A DNA stretch of 64,000 nt from Nocardia niwae NBRC 108934 = DSM 45340. Lineage in GTDB: Bacteria > Actinomycetota > Actinomycetes > Mycobacteriales > Mycobacteriaceae. Shown here piece after piece: positions 38,744 through 47,095 of the stretch. The DNA lies in the NCBI RefSeq assembly GCF_001613465.1, contig NZ_BDCK01000031.1:142630-206629 (forward strand), read 5' to 3'. Numbering within the stretch: the first letter of the stretch is position 1; each line of letters starts with the position of its first letter. Under the pieces are notes generated by a model. That model saw only the letters and a program-made list of their open reading frames with translations, did no database searches and had not been told where the DNA came from. Position numbers and translations under genes: made by a program.

Positions 38744-39532
38744 ATGTGCGGACGATATGCGACCACGACCAATCCCGGCAGGCTCGCGGTCGAGTTGGAT
38801 GCGATCGACGAGACCGGCGCCGCTGACCCGAGTTCTTTCACCAACTACAACGTCGCGCCGACCACCCAGGTGCTCACCGTCGTCGAGCGGCACGACCACG
38901 GCCACGAGGACGACGACCCGAAGCGGCGCATCCGGCGCATGCGCTGGGGGCTGATCCCGGTATGGACCAAGGCCGCCGAGCCCGGCGTCCCGGTCAAGGG
39001 CAAGCCGCTGTTCAACGCCCGCGCCGACAAGGCGGCCACCACGCCGTCCTTCCGTGACGCGGTGAAGTACCGGCGCTGTCTGGTGCCGATGGACGGCTGG
39101 TACGAGTGGCTCGTCGAGCCGAACGGCGAGAAAGGCCCGAAAGGAAAGGTCGCGAAGCATCCGTACTACATGGCCAACGCGGACGGTTCCCGTCTCTATA
39201 TGGCCGGTCTGTGGTCGGTCTGGCGCGATCGGTCGCAGCCGGAGAGCGAACCGCTGCTGTCGTGCACCATCCTGACCACCGACGCCGTCGGCGACTTGAC
39301 TCGCATTCACGACCGGATGCCGCTGCCCATGCCGCAGAAGCACTGGGACGCGTGGCTGGACCCGGATCACCCGGCCCCGGCGAGTCTGCTGGAGACGCCC
39401 TCCGAGCAAGTGGTCGCCGGAATCGTGCCCCGCGCGGTGCCCGCCCTGGTCAACAGCGTGCGCAACAACGGCCCGGAACTGCTTGCCCGAGTGGAGGATC
39501 GGAAGGAAGCCGAGCAGATCAGCCTGCTCTGA
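38744..39532 (+). CDS. SRAP-domain protein (HMCES/YedK family)
   Basis: Protects abasic sites in single-stranded DNA by forming a thiazolidine link through its N-terminal cysteine. 262 residues. Catalytic C2 (after Met removal, MCGRYATTT), N91 in FNARAD, E121 in MDGWYEW, and histidine in THIHDRMP-like RIHDRMPLP. ATG 38744 is fixed by the need for Cys at position 2. Position near aroA-rsgA matches Rv3226c. Induction by the SOS response cannot be told from this sequence. Confidence 0.95.
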   Translation: MCGRYATTTNPGRLAVELDAIDETGAADPSSFTNYNVAPTTQVLTVVERHDHGHEDDDPKRRIRRMRWGLIPVWTKAAEPGVPVKGKPLFNARADKAATTPSFRDAVKYRRCLVPMDGWYEWLVEPNGEKGPKGKVAKHPYYMANADGSRLYMAGLWSVWRDRSQPESEPLLSCTILTTDAVGDLTRIHDRMPLPMPQKHWDAWLDPDHPAPASLLETPSEQVVAGIVPRAVPALVNSVRNNGPELLARVEDRKEAEQISLL

Positions 39533-39738
39533 TCGCAGCCGTCACCGCCCCTTCTCGGCTTGCGATCCGCCTTCACCGGTGTCGTGCGTGCGCCGAGTCC
39601 GTGAGCGGCATTCCGGCGCCTCCGTCGGTAGCTCGTGACCGCAGGCAGGGCAGCGCTGCACCGGACCACGTCGGCCCGATGGCCTCCCGCGAACCAACCA
39701 CGACTCCCGGTTGCTAGCGCAGCGAGACCGAGTATGCG

Positions 39739-39856
39739 CCGTTCGCGGCCCGGCTCGCGTCCGAGTGGTCGCCGCGTCCGCGACGAAGTCGCCGGCGGTG
39801 GCCACTCGGACGCGAGCCATGAGGGGGCCGCGAACACGCAGCGCCGCAGGCGCTGC
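39739..39856 (+). repeat. Structured intergenic repeat, copy B (longest)
   Basis: Outer arms GTTCGCGGCCC / GGGCCGCGAAC, a 17-bp perfect inner stem GGCTCGCGTCCGAGTGG / CCACTCGGACGCGAGCC with an extra GC-rich loop, then the terminal hairpin AGCGCC-GCA-GGCGCT. It lies in the 330-base gap 39533-39862 between two convergent genes; the gap holds no other feature. The preceding 20 bases also resemble those before copy C. Confidence 0.78.
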
Positions 39857-39862
39857 GAAAAA

Positions 39863-40168
39863 CTACAGCGAGCACTTCACGCTGGGTGAGGCGATGTTCA
39901 GCCCGCACTTGATGATTCCGGCCACCAAGTCGATCAGCTTGGTGGTGACGTTCCCGCTGAGTTTCTCGGCTTTCCCGGCCTTGTCGTCGCTCTTCGAGCC
40001 TTGCCCGTCGAAGTCGAAGACGGAATCGCTGACGTGGACGACCGGTGGGTGGTCCGGCGCGGCGGCGGCTTCCGGCGGCTGCAGTATTACCGAACCGAGG
40101 GCCAAGACGAGAGCTCCGGACAACGCGACGATCACGGTGCGCACCCGCTGGTGCGTAGGCATTCGCAT
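39863..40168 (-). CDS. Small secreted hypothetical protein
   Basis: About 101 residues. A Sec signal peptide (VRTVIVALSGALVLALGSVI then LQPPEAAAA) is followed by a mature part of about 65 residues with PVVHVSDSVFDFDGQGSK, a Lys/Asp stretch, and two cysteines in KCGLNIASPSVKCSL that may form a disulfide. Starts at 40171 (GTG), 40168 (ATG) and 40162 (ATG) are possible; AGAGGA lies just upstream. Not recognised; probably exported or cell-wall located. Confidence 0.6.
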   Translation of the reverse strand: MRMPTHQRVRTVIVALSGALVLALGSVILQPPEAAAAPDHPPVVHVSDSVFDFDGQGSKSDDKAGKAEKLSGNVTTKLIDLVAGIIKCGLNIASPSVKCSL

Positions 40169-40235
40169 CACATCCTCTCGAGTCGGTCGATCTGGCCTGT
40201 TCAGTAACGCACAGATCGCGCCGATCGTGGCTGAA

Positions 40236-40730
40236 TTACGCGGATGTCACGGGCGCGGTCACCGCGGCGGTCAACCGGATCAGGTCGGCGGGCGCCAGCT
40301 CGATCTCCAGTCCGCGCCGTCCCGCGCTGCACAGCATCCGGTCCCAGGCCAGCGCCGAGTCGTCGATCACGGTGGGCAGCAGCTTGCGCTGACCGAGCGG
40401 GGAGATACCGCCGAGCACGTAGCCGGTGGTCTTCTCGGCCCGCGTCTTGTCCGCCATGCTCGCCTTCGACGCGCCGAGCGCGGCCGCCGCGGCCTTGAGC
40501 GACAACGTGTTCGGCACCGGAAGCACGGCCACCGCGAGGCCACCGGAGGCCAGTTCGATGACCAAGGTCTTGAAAATCTGCTCGGCCGCGACCCCGAGTT
40601 CGGCGCCCAGCGCGTCGACCGCCTCGGCGCCGTAGGAGTCGGCGCGCGGATCGTGCTTGTAGGCGTGCACGCGATGGGCCACCTTCGCCTGGGTCAACGC
40701 GCGGATCGCCGGGGTCGAGCCTGCTGCCAT
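40236..40730 (-). CDS. ybaK: Cys-tRNA(Pro) deacylase, YbaK family
   Basis: Trans-editing enzyme that hydrolyses Cys-tRNA(Pro) made in error by ProRS. 164 residues with KHDPRADSYGAEAVDALG, EQIFKTLVIE, VAVLPVPNTLSLKAAA and KTTGYVLGGISPLGQRKLLP, the typical YbaK strand-turn set. ATG 40730 opens MAAGSTPAIRALTQA; an in-frame TTG two codons upstream is less likely. Transcribed away from sigH. Confidence 0.93.
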   Translation of the reverse strand: MAAGSTPAIRALTQAKVAHRVHAYKHDPRADSYGAEAVDALGAELGVAAEQIFKTLVIELASGGLAVAVLPVPNTLSLKAAAAALGASKASMADKTRAEKTTGYVLGGISPLGQRKLLPTVIDDSALAWDRMLCSAGRRGLEIELAPADLIRLTAAVTAPVTSA

Positions 40731-40806
40731 GGCCAAACCCTAACGGCGGCCGTGGCACGGGCCGCAACGGGATTTCCGGCGCATCCGCTGCGAGGCCGTG
40801 GTCGGC

Positions 40807-40833
40807 GGGAACACCCGGCGGGTCGCGCATGTT
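40807..40833 (+). promoter_or_regulatory. SigH-type autoregulatory promoter
   Basis: GGGAACA (40807-40813), 16 bases, then TGTT (40830-40833): this matches the SigH/SigR consensus GGGAAYA-N16-cGTT in all but the first base of the -10. It lies about 74 bases before the GTG at 40907, so sigH probably activates itself, as in mycobacteria and Streptomyces. Confidence 0.7.
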
Positions 40834-40906
40834 GTAGCCGGTACACCGCGCTGGGACCTGATTCCATCGCATGAGCAGGCCCTATGGAGATGTGAAGGAG
40901 ACGCCT

Positions 40907-41659
40907 GTGCCCGTGCTGCTCGACGACCGTCCGGTATGGACCGATGTGTCCCCGACGGACGGCGGATTCTCCTTCGATGTGCCGATGCCGGTAGATTTGG
41001 CAGGTACGGCGATCGAAGGGACAGGTGTGACGAGCGACGATGACGTGGCGGCCGACGATGTCGCCGCCGTCGACGATGCCGAGCTGGCACAGCGGTTCGA
41101 ACGGGACGCGCTCCCGCTGCTCGACCAGCTCTACGGCGCCGCGCTGCGCATGACCAGGAACCCGGCGGATGCCGAGGACTTGGTCCAGGAGACCTACGTG
41201 AAGGCCTACCAGGGCTTCAAGTCGTTCCGGGAGGGCACCAATCTGCGCGCCTGGCTGTACCGGATCCTGACGAATACCTACATCAACTCCTACCGCAAGA
41301 AGCAGCGCCAGCCCGCGCAGTACCCGACCGACGAGATCACCGACTGGCAGCTGGCCGCGACCGCCGAGCACACCTCGCAGGGTCTGCGCTCGGCCGAGGT
41401 CGAGGCGCTGGACGCGTTACCGGACGACGACATCAAAGCCGCACTGCAGGAACTGCCCGAAGAGTTCCGGATGGCGGTGTACTACGCCGATGTCGAGGGT
41501 TTCCCGTACAAGGAAATCGCCGACATCATGGGCACTCCCATCGGTACGGTGATGTCCCGGCTGCACCGCGGCCGGAAACAACTGAAGGGTTTGCTCGCCG
41601 ATGTCGCGCGCGAGCGTGGATTCAACCGTTCGGGGGAACGCCAGGAGGTCAAGCAGTGA
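40907..41659 (+). CDS. sigH: RNA polymerase sigma factor SigH (SigR type), oxidative/heat stress
   Basis: ECF sigma factor of the thiol-oxidative stress response. 250 residues from GTG 40907, preceded by an ideal AAGGAG. Region 2 includes LRMTRNPADAEDLVQETYVK and NLRAWLYRILTNTYINSYRK; region 4 ends YKEIADIMGTPIGTVMSRLH. About 40 residues before the conserved part form an extra N-terminus. A second GTG at 41027 with GAAGGG upstream would give a 210-residue form close to M. tuberculosis SigH. An ATG at 40871 lacks a ribosome site. Overlaps its anti-sigma factor by GTGA. Confidence 0.95.
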   Translation: MPVLLDDRPVWTDVSPTDGGFSFDVPMPVDLAGTAIEGTGVTSDDDVAADDVAAVDDAELAQRFERDALPLLDQLYGAALRMTRNPADAEDLVQETYVKAYQGFKSFREGTNLRAWLYRILTNTYINSYRKKQRQPAQYPTDEITDWQLAATAEHTSQGLRSAEVEALDALPDDDIKAALQELPEEFRMAVYYADVEGFPYKEIADIMGTPIGTVMSRLHRGRKQLKGLLADVARERGFNRSGERQEVKQ

Positions 41660-41946
41660 GTACCGAACGGGACCCCGACATGGAGCTCGATTGCACCGCG
41701 GTACTCGCCGACGTGTGGTTGATGCTGGACGGGGAATGTGACGACGCGACCCGGGCACGGTTGCAGCACCACATGGAGCACTGCAGTCCCTGTATCGAGG
41801 CCTACGGCATCGAGGAGAAGATCAAGAGCCTGCTCAGCCGCAAATGCGGCGGCGATCGCGCGCCCGCGTCGCTGCGTGAGCGACTGACCATCGAGCTGCG
41901 CCGGTCGGTCGTGACCACGGAGACTTCGGTCGAGAGCTCCGAATAG
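41656..41946 (+). CDS. rshA: Zinc anti-sigma factor RshA/RsrA (mycothiol system)
   Basis: Binds SigH until disulfide stress oxidises its cysteines. 96 residues with the ZAS motif H39-x3-C43-x2-C46 and further cysteines at 13, 28 and 64. Named 'mycothiol system anti-sigma-R factor' in this group. GTG start overlaps the sigH stop, which keeps the two proteins in balance. Confidence 0.95.
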   Translation: MSTERDPDMELDCTAVLADVWLMLDGECDDATRARLQHHMEHCSPCIEAYGIEEKIKSLLSRKCGGDRAPASLRERLTIELRRSVVTTETSVESSE

Positions 41947-42019
41947 CCCTGCGCATGCGAGCGGCACGCCTTCCAGCCGGAAGTGCGTGCCGCTTCGTGC
42001 GTGCGGGCCGAGCGTCAGC

Positions 42020-42094
42020 TCAGGCGTTGGGCCGCTTGCCGTGGTTGGCTGCGTTCCCCTTGCGGCTACGCTTCTTACGTCCGCGCTTACCCAT
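42020..42094 (-). CDS. Ribosomal protein bL37 (24 residues, AURKAIP1/COX24-like)
   Basis: Very small basic protein reading MGKRGRKKRSRKG then NAANHGKRPNA. It matches the actinobacterial large-subunit protein bL37 described in mycobacterial ribosomes. ATG 42094 has GAAGGGAG eight bases upstream. It lies on the minus strand between rshA and the biotinyl protein, the same place as in mycobacteria. Confidence 0.85.
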   Translation of the reverse strand: MGKRGRKKRSRKGNAANHGKRPNA

Positions 42095-42184
42095 GAGTAT
42101 TCTCCCTTCTGGTTGAAGGCCATTCTTTCATGTGTGGTTGGCTGTACCGTCAGCGGATACAGGCCAACGAGTGAATGGGGTGCC

Positions 42185-42400
42185 ATGGCTGAGGAAGTGC
42201 TCGCCGAACTGGTGTCGGTCGTCTACCAGGTGGTTGTCAAGGAAGGCGACGAAGTCCAGGAGGGCGACACTCTGGTGATCCTCGAGTCGATGAAGATGGA
42301 GATTCCGGTGGTCGCGGAGTCCAGCGGCACCGTGACCTCGGTTGGCGTGCAGGAAGGCGACGCGATCAAGGCTGGCCACCTGATCGCGGTCATCTCCTGA
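42185..42400 (+). CDS. Biotinyl/lipoyl carrier-domain protein (TB7.3-like)
   Basis: 71-residue stand-alone biotinyl domain. The modified lysine is K37 in LESMKMEIPV, flanked by the swinging-hairpin strands VVYQVVVKEGDEVQEGDTL and GTVTSVGVQEGDAIKAGHLI. Like Rv3221c (TB7.3) it is too small to be a carboxylase subunit by itself; partner unknown. ATG 42185 is chosen by length; followed by pdtaS after 22 bases. Confidence 0.92.
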   Translation: MAEEVLAELVSVVYQVVVKEGDEVQEGDTLVILESMKMEIPVVAESSGTVTSVGVQEGDAIKAGHLIAVIS

Positions 42401-42422
42401 GCGATTGCGGCGGTAGATCTGC

Positions 42423-43937
42423 ATGGCGACACTGAGCGAGCTGCTGGCCGAGCACACCGACCTACCCGGCGTAGCCGTGGATCATCTGCAGCGGGTGGTG
42501 GGCGATTGGCAACTGCTGGCCGATCTGTCCTTCGCCGATCTGCTGCTGTGGGTAGGTGCGGGACCGGTGACCGCTGGCGCCGACATCGTGTGCGTCGCGC
42601 AGTGCCGACCCACCACCGCGCCGACCGTGCACTTGGAGGACCTGGTCGGAACGTCCGCCCGGCAGGCCGACCATCCGCAGGTCTTCGACGCGCTGACCAG
42701 CGGCAATATCGTACGCGCCGACAGCGAGGTCGAGGCGTCCGGCGTCTACCACCCGCATCCGGTGCATGCCGTACGCGAGGCCATCCCGGTGCGCTGCGGC
42801 GACGATGTGATCGCGGTGCTGAGCCGGGACACCGATCTGCAACGCTCCCGGGTGCGCAGCCAGCTGGAGAGCGCGTACGTGGCATGCGCGGACGATCTGT
42901 GCCAGATGATCGCCGACGGCACCTTCCCCACCACCGAGGATCGCGCGGCCACCCACTCCAGTCCGCGCGCGGGGGATGGGTTCATCCGGCTCGACACCGA
43001 CGGCACCGTTGTCTACGCCAGCCCGAACGCGCTGTCGGCCTACCACCGGATGGGCTTGCAGTCCGACCTGGCCGGGCAGGACCTCGCCGTCACCACCCGC
43101 TCCCTGATCACCGATCCGTTCGACGCCCAGGAAGTGGTGGGCGACATCCAGGCCGCGCTGGCCGGTCGGACCGGGCGGCGGATGGAGGTCGAGGCGCGCG
43201 GAGCCACCGTGCTGCTGCGCACCCTCGTGCTGCGCCCGCACGGGGAACTGGCCGGCGCCGCCGTGCTCGTTCGCGATGTCACCGAGGTCAAGCGGCGCGA
43301 CCGCGCACTGCTGAGTAAAGACGCCACGATCCGGGAGATCCACCACCGGGTCAAGAACAACCTGCAGACCGTCGCCGCGCTGCTGCGCCTGCAGGCCCGT
43401 CGCACCGAGAACGAGGAGGCCCAGGTCGCGCTCACCGAATCGGTGCGACGAGTCACCTCCATCGCGTCGGTGCACGAAATGCTGTCCATGTCGGTGGACG
43501 AAGAGGTCGATCTCGACGAGGTCGTCGACCGGCTGTTGCCGATCATGGCCGATGTGGCCACGGTGCACACCGCGCGCATCAAGGTGCGCCGCGCCGGATC
43601 GCTCGGCGTCTTCTCCGCTGAACGCGCCACCCCGTTGGTGATGGTGCTCACCGAGCTGGTGCAGAACGCCATCGAGCACGCCTTCGATTCGGGCGAAAAC
43701 GGCACGGTGACAATCCGTTCCGAGCGTTCGGCCCGCTGGCTGGATGTGATCATCAGCGACGACGGCCGCGGTCTGCCGCCCGGGTTCAGCCTGGAATCCT
43801 CCGATCGGCTCGGCCTGCAGATCGTCCGCACGCTGGTCACCGCCGAACTCGGCGGTTCCATCGGCCTGCATCCCGGCGCCGATATCGGCACCGATGCCGT
43901 CCTGCGTGTGCCACTGGGCCGCCGTTCCGGCCGCTGA
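42423..43937 (+). CDS. pdtaS: Sensor histidine kinase PdtaS
   Basis: Cytosolic kinase that signals to the antiterminator-type regulator PdtaR (not in this window). 504 residues: GAF-like domain (about 1-150), PAS-like domain (about 175-285), then the HisKA_2/HWE-type dimerisation box EIHHRVKNNLQTVAALLRLQ with H307, and an HATPase with TELVQNAIEHAF and DDGRGLPPG. No membrane segment. In mycobacteria it senses copper, NO or c-di-GMP; ligand here unknown. Confidence 0.94.
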   Translation: MATLSELLAEHTDLPGVAVDHLQRVVGDWQLLADLSFADLLLWVGAGPVTAGADIVCVAQCRPTTAPTVHLEDLVGTSARQADHPQVFDALTSGNIVRADSEVEASGVYHPHPVHAVREAIPVRCGDDVIAVLSRDTDLQRSRVRSQLESAYVACADDLCQMIADGTFPTTEDRAATHSSPRAGDGFIRLDTDGTVVYASPNALSAYHRMGLQSDLAGQDLAVTTRSLITDPFDAQEVVGDIQAALAGRTGRRMEVEARGATVLLRTLVLRPHGELAGAAVLVRDVTEVKRRDRALLSKDATIREIHHRVKNNLQTVAALLRLQARRTENEEAQVALTESVRRVTSIASVHEMLSMSVDEEVDLDEVVDRLLPIMADVATVHTARIKVRRAGSLGVFSAERATPLVMVLTELVQNAIEHAFDSGENGTVTIRSERSARWLDVIISDDGRGLPPGFSLESSDRLGLQIVRTLVTAELGGSIGLHPGADIGTDAVLRVPLGRRSGR

Positions 43938-44345
43938 GCTGGATCGGTCCCATCGCCCTGTTGCTCGAAGGTCGCGGGAGGCCACCGCTCGGGCGCGCTT
44001 TGCGGCTTGCCGGACAGTGGTCGACCGAATGTCCGTATCGAGCGGAATGCGAGGGTGCCGAACGGATTGTCACCGCCTCGACCCGGTTGAGAACCAACCA
44101 CTTTCCCACAGCTTCCGATCATCCGCGAGTCGAACCGCGGCCTCCGCCGCGCCGTTATCCGCGCTGTCGATATTGCCGTCCGGCACAACCGTATTGGTCG
44201 GCTTCGGGTTTCGCAGCGAAGCGAGACCGATCATTTTCAGTTCGTCGTCCGGTGCACGAAAACAACACAGCCCGGCACCTACGGGTGCCGGGCTGAAATG
44301 CGTTACCGGGCCGGGCTGAATGGCCCGGTAAGGCCGGTCGTCTGA
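43938..44345. terminator. Gap between pdtaS and whiB1 with two tandem terminator hairpins
   Basis: 408 bases without a gene. Hairpin 1 at 44269-44294 has 11-bp arms AGCCCGGCACC / GGTGCCGGGCT with a TACG loop. Hairpin 2 at 44303-44331 has 10-bp arms TTACCGGGCC / GGCCCGGTAA. They lie just after the whiB1 stop and could also stop pdtaS transcripts. Around 44208 a stretch resembles the 5' flank of the structured repeats B and C. Confidence 0.7.
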
Positions 44346-44600
44346 TCAGACGACGGTGCGGGTGCGGGTGCGCGCGTTGCGACGCTTGAGCGCCCGGCGC
44401 TCGTCCTCGCTCATACCACCCCACACGCCGGCGTCTTGTCCGGACTTCAGGGCCCAGGACAGGCAGTCGGCGGTTACGGGGCAGCGAGCGCAGACCAGCT
44501 TGGCATCGGCAATCTGCGCGAGCGCCGGACCACTGTTACCCACCGGGAAAAACAGCTCGGGGTCCTCATCGCGACAGATGGCCTTGTGGCGCCAGTCCAT
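44346..44600 (-). CDS. whiB1: WhiB-family iron-sulfur regulator WhiB1
   Basis: 84-residue NO-sensitive [4Fe-4S] protein, essential in mycobacteria, which partners with the primary sigma factor. Cluster cysteines C9, C37, C40 and C46; then AGVWGGMSEDERRALKR and a basic tail. ATG 44600 opens MDWRHKAICRDEDPELFFPV, the conserved start; the upstream open frame is not protein-like. Possible CRP site upstream at 44690. Confidence 0.96.
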   Translation of the reverse strand: MDWRHKAICRDEDPELFFPVGNSGPALAQIADAKLVCARCPVTADCLSWALKSGQDAGVWGGMSEDERRALKRRNARTRTRTVV

Positions 44601-44689
44601 TCCTCTGCTCCTTTGCTGGGCGCCGCACAGGGCGCCGACGGTTTGTGGTTCGTTCACTTGTGCGACTCGAATGTTTCCGCACGGTTGCT

Positions 44690-44705
44690 TGTGAATGCTT
44701 TCACG
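44690..44705. promoter_or_regulatory. CRP-type site upstream of whiB1
   Basis: TGTGA-ATGCTT-TCACG, one base from the consensus TGTGA-N6-TCACA. whiB1 of M. tuberculosis is known to be controlled by the cAMP receptor protein Rv3676 through sites in its promoter. Located about 90-105 bases before the start codon. The rest of 44601-44855 shows no gene. Confidence 0.65.
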
Positions 44706-44855
44706 AACACCGTAGATGTCAATAGGCACGCGGTGCACCGTGGGGAAGCTCACGCTCTGAAGGCCCCCGCGTTGGGAAGCCTGCCCGGTCCTTTGTACTC
44801 GCTCCACCGGGATTTCGCAGCACTACCCGCCATGTTTTTCCCCGGTGTTTCGCCC

Positions 44856-45800
44856 TCAGTGCGGCCGCGGAGCGACGACAGCGAGGACGTCGGGCACGGC
44901 AGTGAAATCCACCACGTTGCGCTTCCCGATGAAGTCGCCATCGATTTGCAGGCCGATGGGTTCTTTGGACTCGATTCGTACGGCTGGGACGTCGTCTTCG
45001 CGAAATAAATTGCGGGACTTGGGATTTCCGTTGGCGGCCAGGAGCTGTCGCGCGAGCAGGAGGGTCGGCGCCACGGCCATGGAGCGCACGGCGAACACGC
45101 CCAGGCCCGTTTCGAACCGGGTCCCGGGGTTGGTGTGCACCGGCGTGGCGTTCAGATAGGTCCACGGTGTGGTGTTGGTAACGAAGGCGTAATGCACGCG
45201 GTCTATCGGATCCCGGCCCGGAATTTCGACCTGAACGCCCGGTTCCTTGCGCTTTGCCCGGAAGAATTGTCGCACGGTTGTTCGAACATATCGCGCCGGA
45301 GTGGCGGTGCGGCCGCGGGCGCGGCTGGCGTCGATGGCCTCGCAGACATCCGCGTCCAGCCCGACGCCCGCACTGAAGCAGAACCAGCGGTCGTCCGCCA
45401 GCCCGAGGCCGATCCGGCGATCGGCGTCCAGGGTGAGCAGATCGATGAGCTGATTGGTGGCGGTCACCGGATCGGGGGAGATGCCGAGCGCCCTGGCGAA
45501 GACGTTCGCCGACCCGCCCGGGATCACGCCGAGGCGCGGCAACCAGGCTTGACCGTCATCGAGGACGGGCAGCGGCAGGAAGCCGTTGATGGTCTCGTTG
45601 ACCGTCCCATCGCCGCCGTGCACGACGATCAGGTCCATCTCGTTGGTGGCTGCCCATTGCGCCAGTTCCGCCGCGTGGCCGCGGTGCTGGGTGTGCGCAA
45701 CGGTCAGCTGGGTGCGGCTCTCCAGCGCGTGCGCCAGTAGGTCCCGAGTCGCCGGCGTCGTCGAGGTGGCATTCGGGTTCACGATCAGCAGCGTCCGCAC
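44856..45800 (-). CDS. Diacylglycerol kinase-family lipid kinase
   Basis: 314 residues with the DAGK catalytic fold: LIVNPNATSTTPATRDLL, the nucleotide loop VVHGGDGTVNETING (GGDGT at 62-66) and GVIPGGSANVFARALGI; C-terminal beta domain ends DFTAVPDVLAVVAPRPH. Phosphorylates diacylglycerol or a related lipid; matches Rv3218 in position next to whiB1. Start ATG/GTG at 45800 directly opens the conserved strand. Confidence 0.92.
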   Translation of the reverse strand: MRTLLIVNPNATSTTPATRDLLAHALESRTQLTVAHTQHRGHAAELAQWAATNEMDLIVVHGGDGTVNETINGFLPLPVLDDGQAWLPRLGVIPGGSANVFARALGISPDPVTATNQLIDLLTLDADRRIGLGLADDRWFCFSAGVGLDADVCEAIDASRARGRTATPARYVRTTVRQFFRAKRKEPGVQVEIPGRDPIDRVHYAFVTNTTPWTYLNATPVHTNPGTRFETGLGVFAVRSMAVAPTLLLARQLLAANGNPKSRNLFREDDVPAVRIESKEPIGLQIDGDFIGKRNVVDFTAVPDVLAVVAPRPH

Positions 45801-45999
45801 GATGGCAGCCTAGTTGGCGGCGGACCCGCCCTGGAAAAGCGGCGAGCGATGCGCCGGGCGCCGTCGTCCCGCGCGTACGCCGCACGGTGGCGCGGACGGG
45901 CGGGTCGTAGGCTTGCCGCGTGAACGAGCGGCAACAGGGGAAGCGAGGACACCGTGCGCCGTCGCGCACGAAGGAGCCGAGTGCGGGTGAGGCGCGATC

Positions 46000-46410
46000 G
46001 TGAGCGACAAGAGAGCGGCGGTGCCCACGACGGTGCGGGCGGCGGGCGCCCTGGTGACGCTCGAAGGCGTGGTGGCCGTGGGCGTCGCGATCGTGCTGGT
46101 GGTGCGGGGGTTGCTCGGTCACGACCAGTCCACGACTAGCGGGTACGGCACCGCCGCCTGGTTCGGCATCCTCGGCGGCGCGGTGCTGGCCGCGGGCGTT
46201 GCCCTGCTGCTGGGGAAGCGCTGGGGGCGCGCCATCGCCGTCATCGCGCAGCTGCTGCTGCTCCCGGTGACCTGGTCGCTGCTCACCGACTCGCATCAGC
46301 CGGTGTACGGCACGGCGCTGGGAGTGGTCGCGGTCGCCGCGCTGGCGCTGCTGTTCGCGCCGCCGTCCACCCGTTGGATGGCCCAGGACTACGGGGTCGA
46401 GCCGGAATAG
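46000..46410 (+). CDS. Small conserved membrane protein (four TM)
   Basis: 136 residues with four hydrophobic segments (about 13-38, 50-72, 77-93, 102-118) and short loops; the C-terminus STRWMAQDYGVEPE is likely cytosolic. It resembles Rv3217c by position and layout; function unknown. GTG 46000. Its 3' end overlaps the convergent endonuclease V gene by 22 bases. Confidence 0.8.
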   Translation: MSDKRAAVPTTVRAAGALVTLEGVVAVGVAIVLVVRGLLGHDQSTTSGYGTAAWFGILGGAVLAAGVALLLGKRWGRAIAVIAQLLLLPVTWSLLTDSHQPVYGTALGVVAVAALALLFAPPSTRWMAQDYGVEPE

Positions 46411-47090
46411 TCCGCCGTGCGCAGCGCCGTGCGACAGAGTTGGTCGGCGCGCCGGGTGGTCTCCGGCAGCCGGTAGCGCGGGGTCAGCGCGAGCACCTGT
46501 GCGCAGGCGGTGTCGAGGTCGATGCGATGCCCCACGGACACGAACACCGGCTTGACGCCGGTTCTGGTGCGCAACGCCCGCCCGACCACCGCTGCCTCGA
46601 TGGTGATGTCGGTGGCCGCGCCGCGTTCGGGACCCGGTTCGGCGTAGTCGCCCCACACGGTCTTCGCCACGCCGATCGTCGGCACCCCGGTGAGCAGTCC
46701 GAGGTGGCAAGCCAGGCCGAAGCGGCGCGGATGGGCGAGTCCTTGCCCGTCGCACACCAGCAGATCCGGTGCGGCATCGAGCTTTTCGAGCGCGGCCAAG
46801 GTGGCGGGGAGCTCCCGGAAAGCGAGCAGGCCGGGAACGTACGGGAAGGCGGCCACGCCGTGCGCGACGGCGGAAGAAACCGGGCGCAGGGTGCCGGCTG
46901 CCAAGACCACAACCGCCGCGGCCACGGCGCCGGTGTCGTCATAGGCGGAGTCGAGCCCGGCCACCGTTCGGAATCGCGTGCCCGGCGGGGTGAGCGTGGA
47001 AACCTGCGGCCGCAATTCGTCCTGCATCGCCATGGCCGATTCGGCCGTGGCGGGCCAGGACTGCGGATCGAACGGCGGGAGCCACGACAT
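46389..47090 (-). CDS. nfi: Endonuclease V (deoxyinosine endonuclease)
   Basis: Cuts near deoxyinosine in damaged DNA (or inosine in RNA). 233 residues with AGLDSAYDDTGAVAAAVVVL, PDLLVCDGQGLAHPRRFGLA and TGVPTIGVAKTVWGD, the active-site acidic residues and conserved strand of the family; VFVSVGHRIDL near the end. ATG 47090 follows the acetyltransferase stop by 5 bases, so the gene sits in a phosphatase-acetyltransferase-nfi operon. Confidence 0.92.
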   Translation of the reverse strand: MSWLPPFDPQSWPATAESAMAMQDELRPQVSTLTPPGTRFRTVAGLDSAYDDTGAVAAAVVVLAAGTLRPVSSAVAHGVAAFPYVPGLLAFRELPATLAALEKLDAAPDLLVCDGQGLAHPRRFGLACHLGLLTGVPTIGVAKTVWGDYAEPGPERGAATDITIEAAVVGRALRTRTGVKPVFVSVGHRIDLDTACAQVLALTPRYRLPETTRRADQLCRTALRTADYSGSTP

Positions 47091-47095
47091 GCGCG

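Noticed and set aside
44208..44240. A further copy of the structured repeat
   Set aside because: Only the 5' flank resembles copies B and C; no GTTCGCGGCCC arms follow, so it is not counted.
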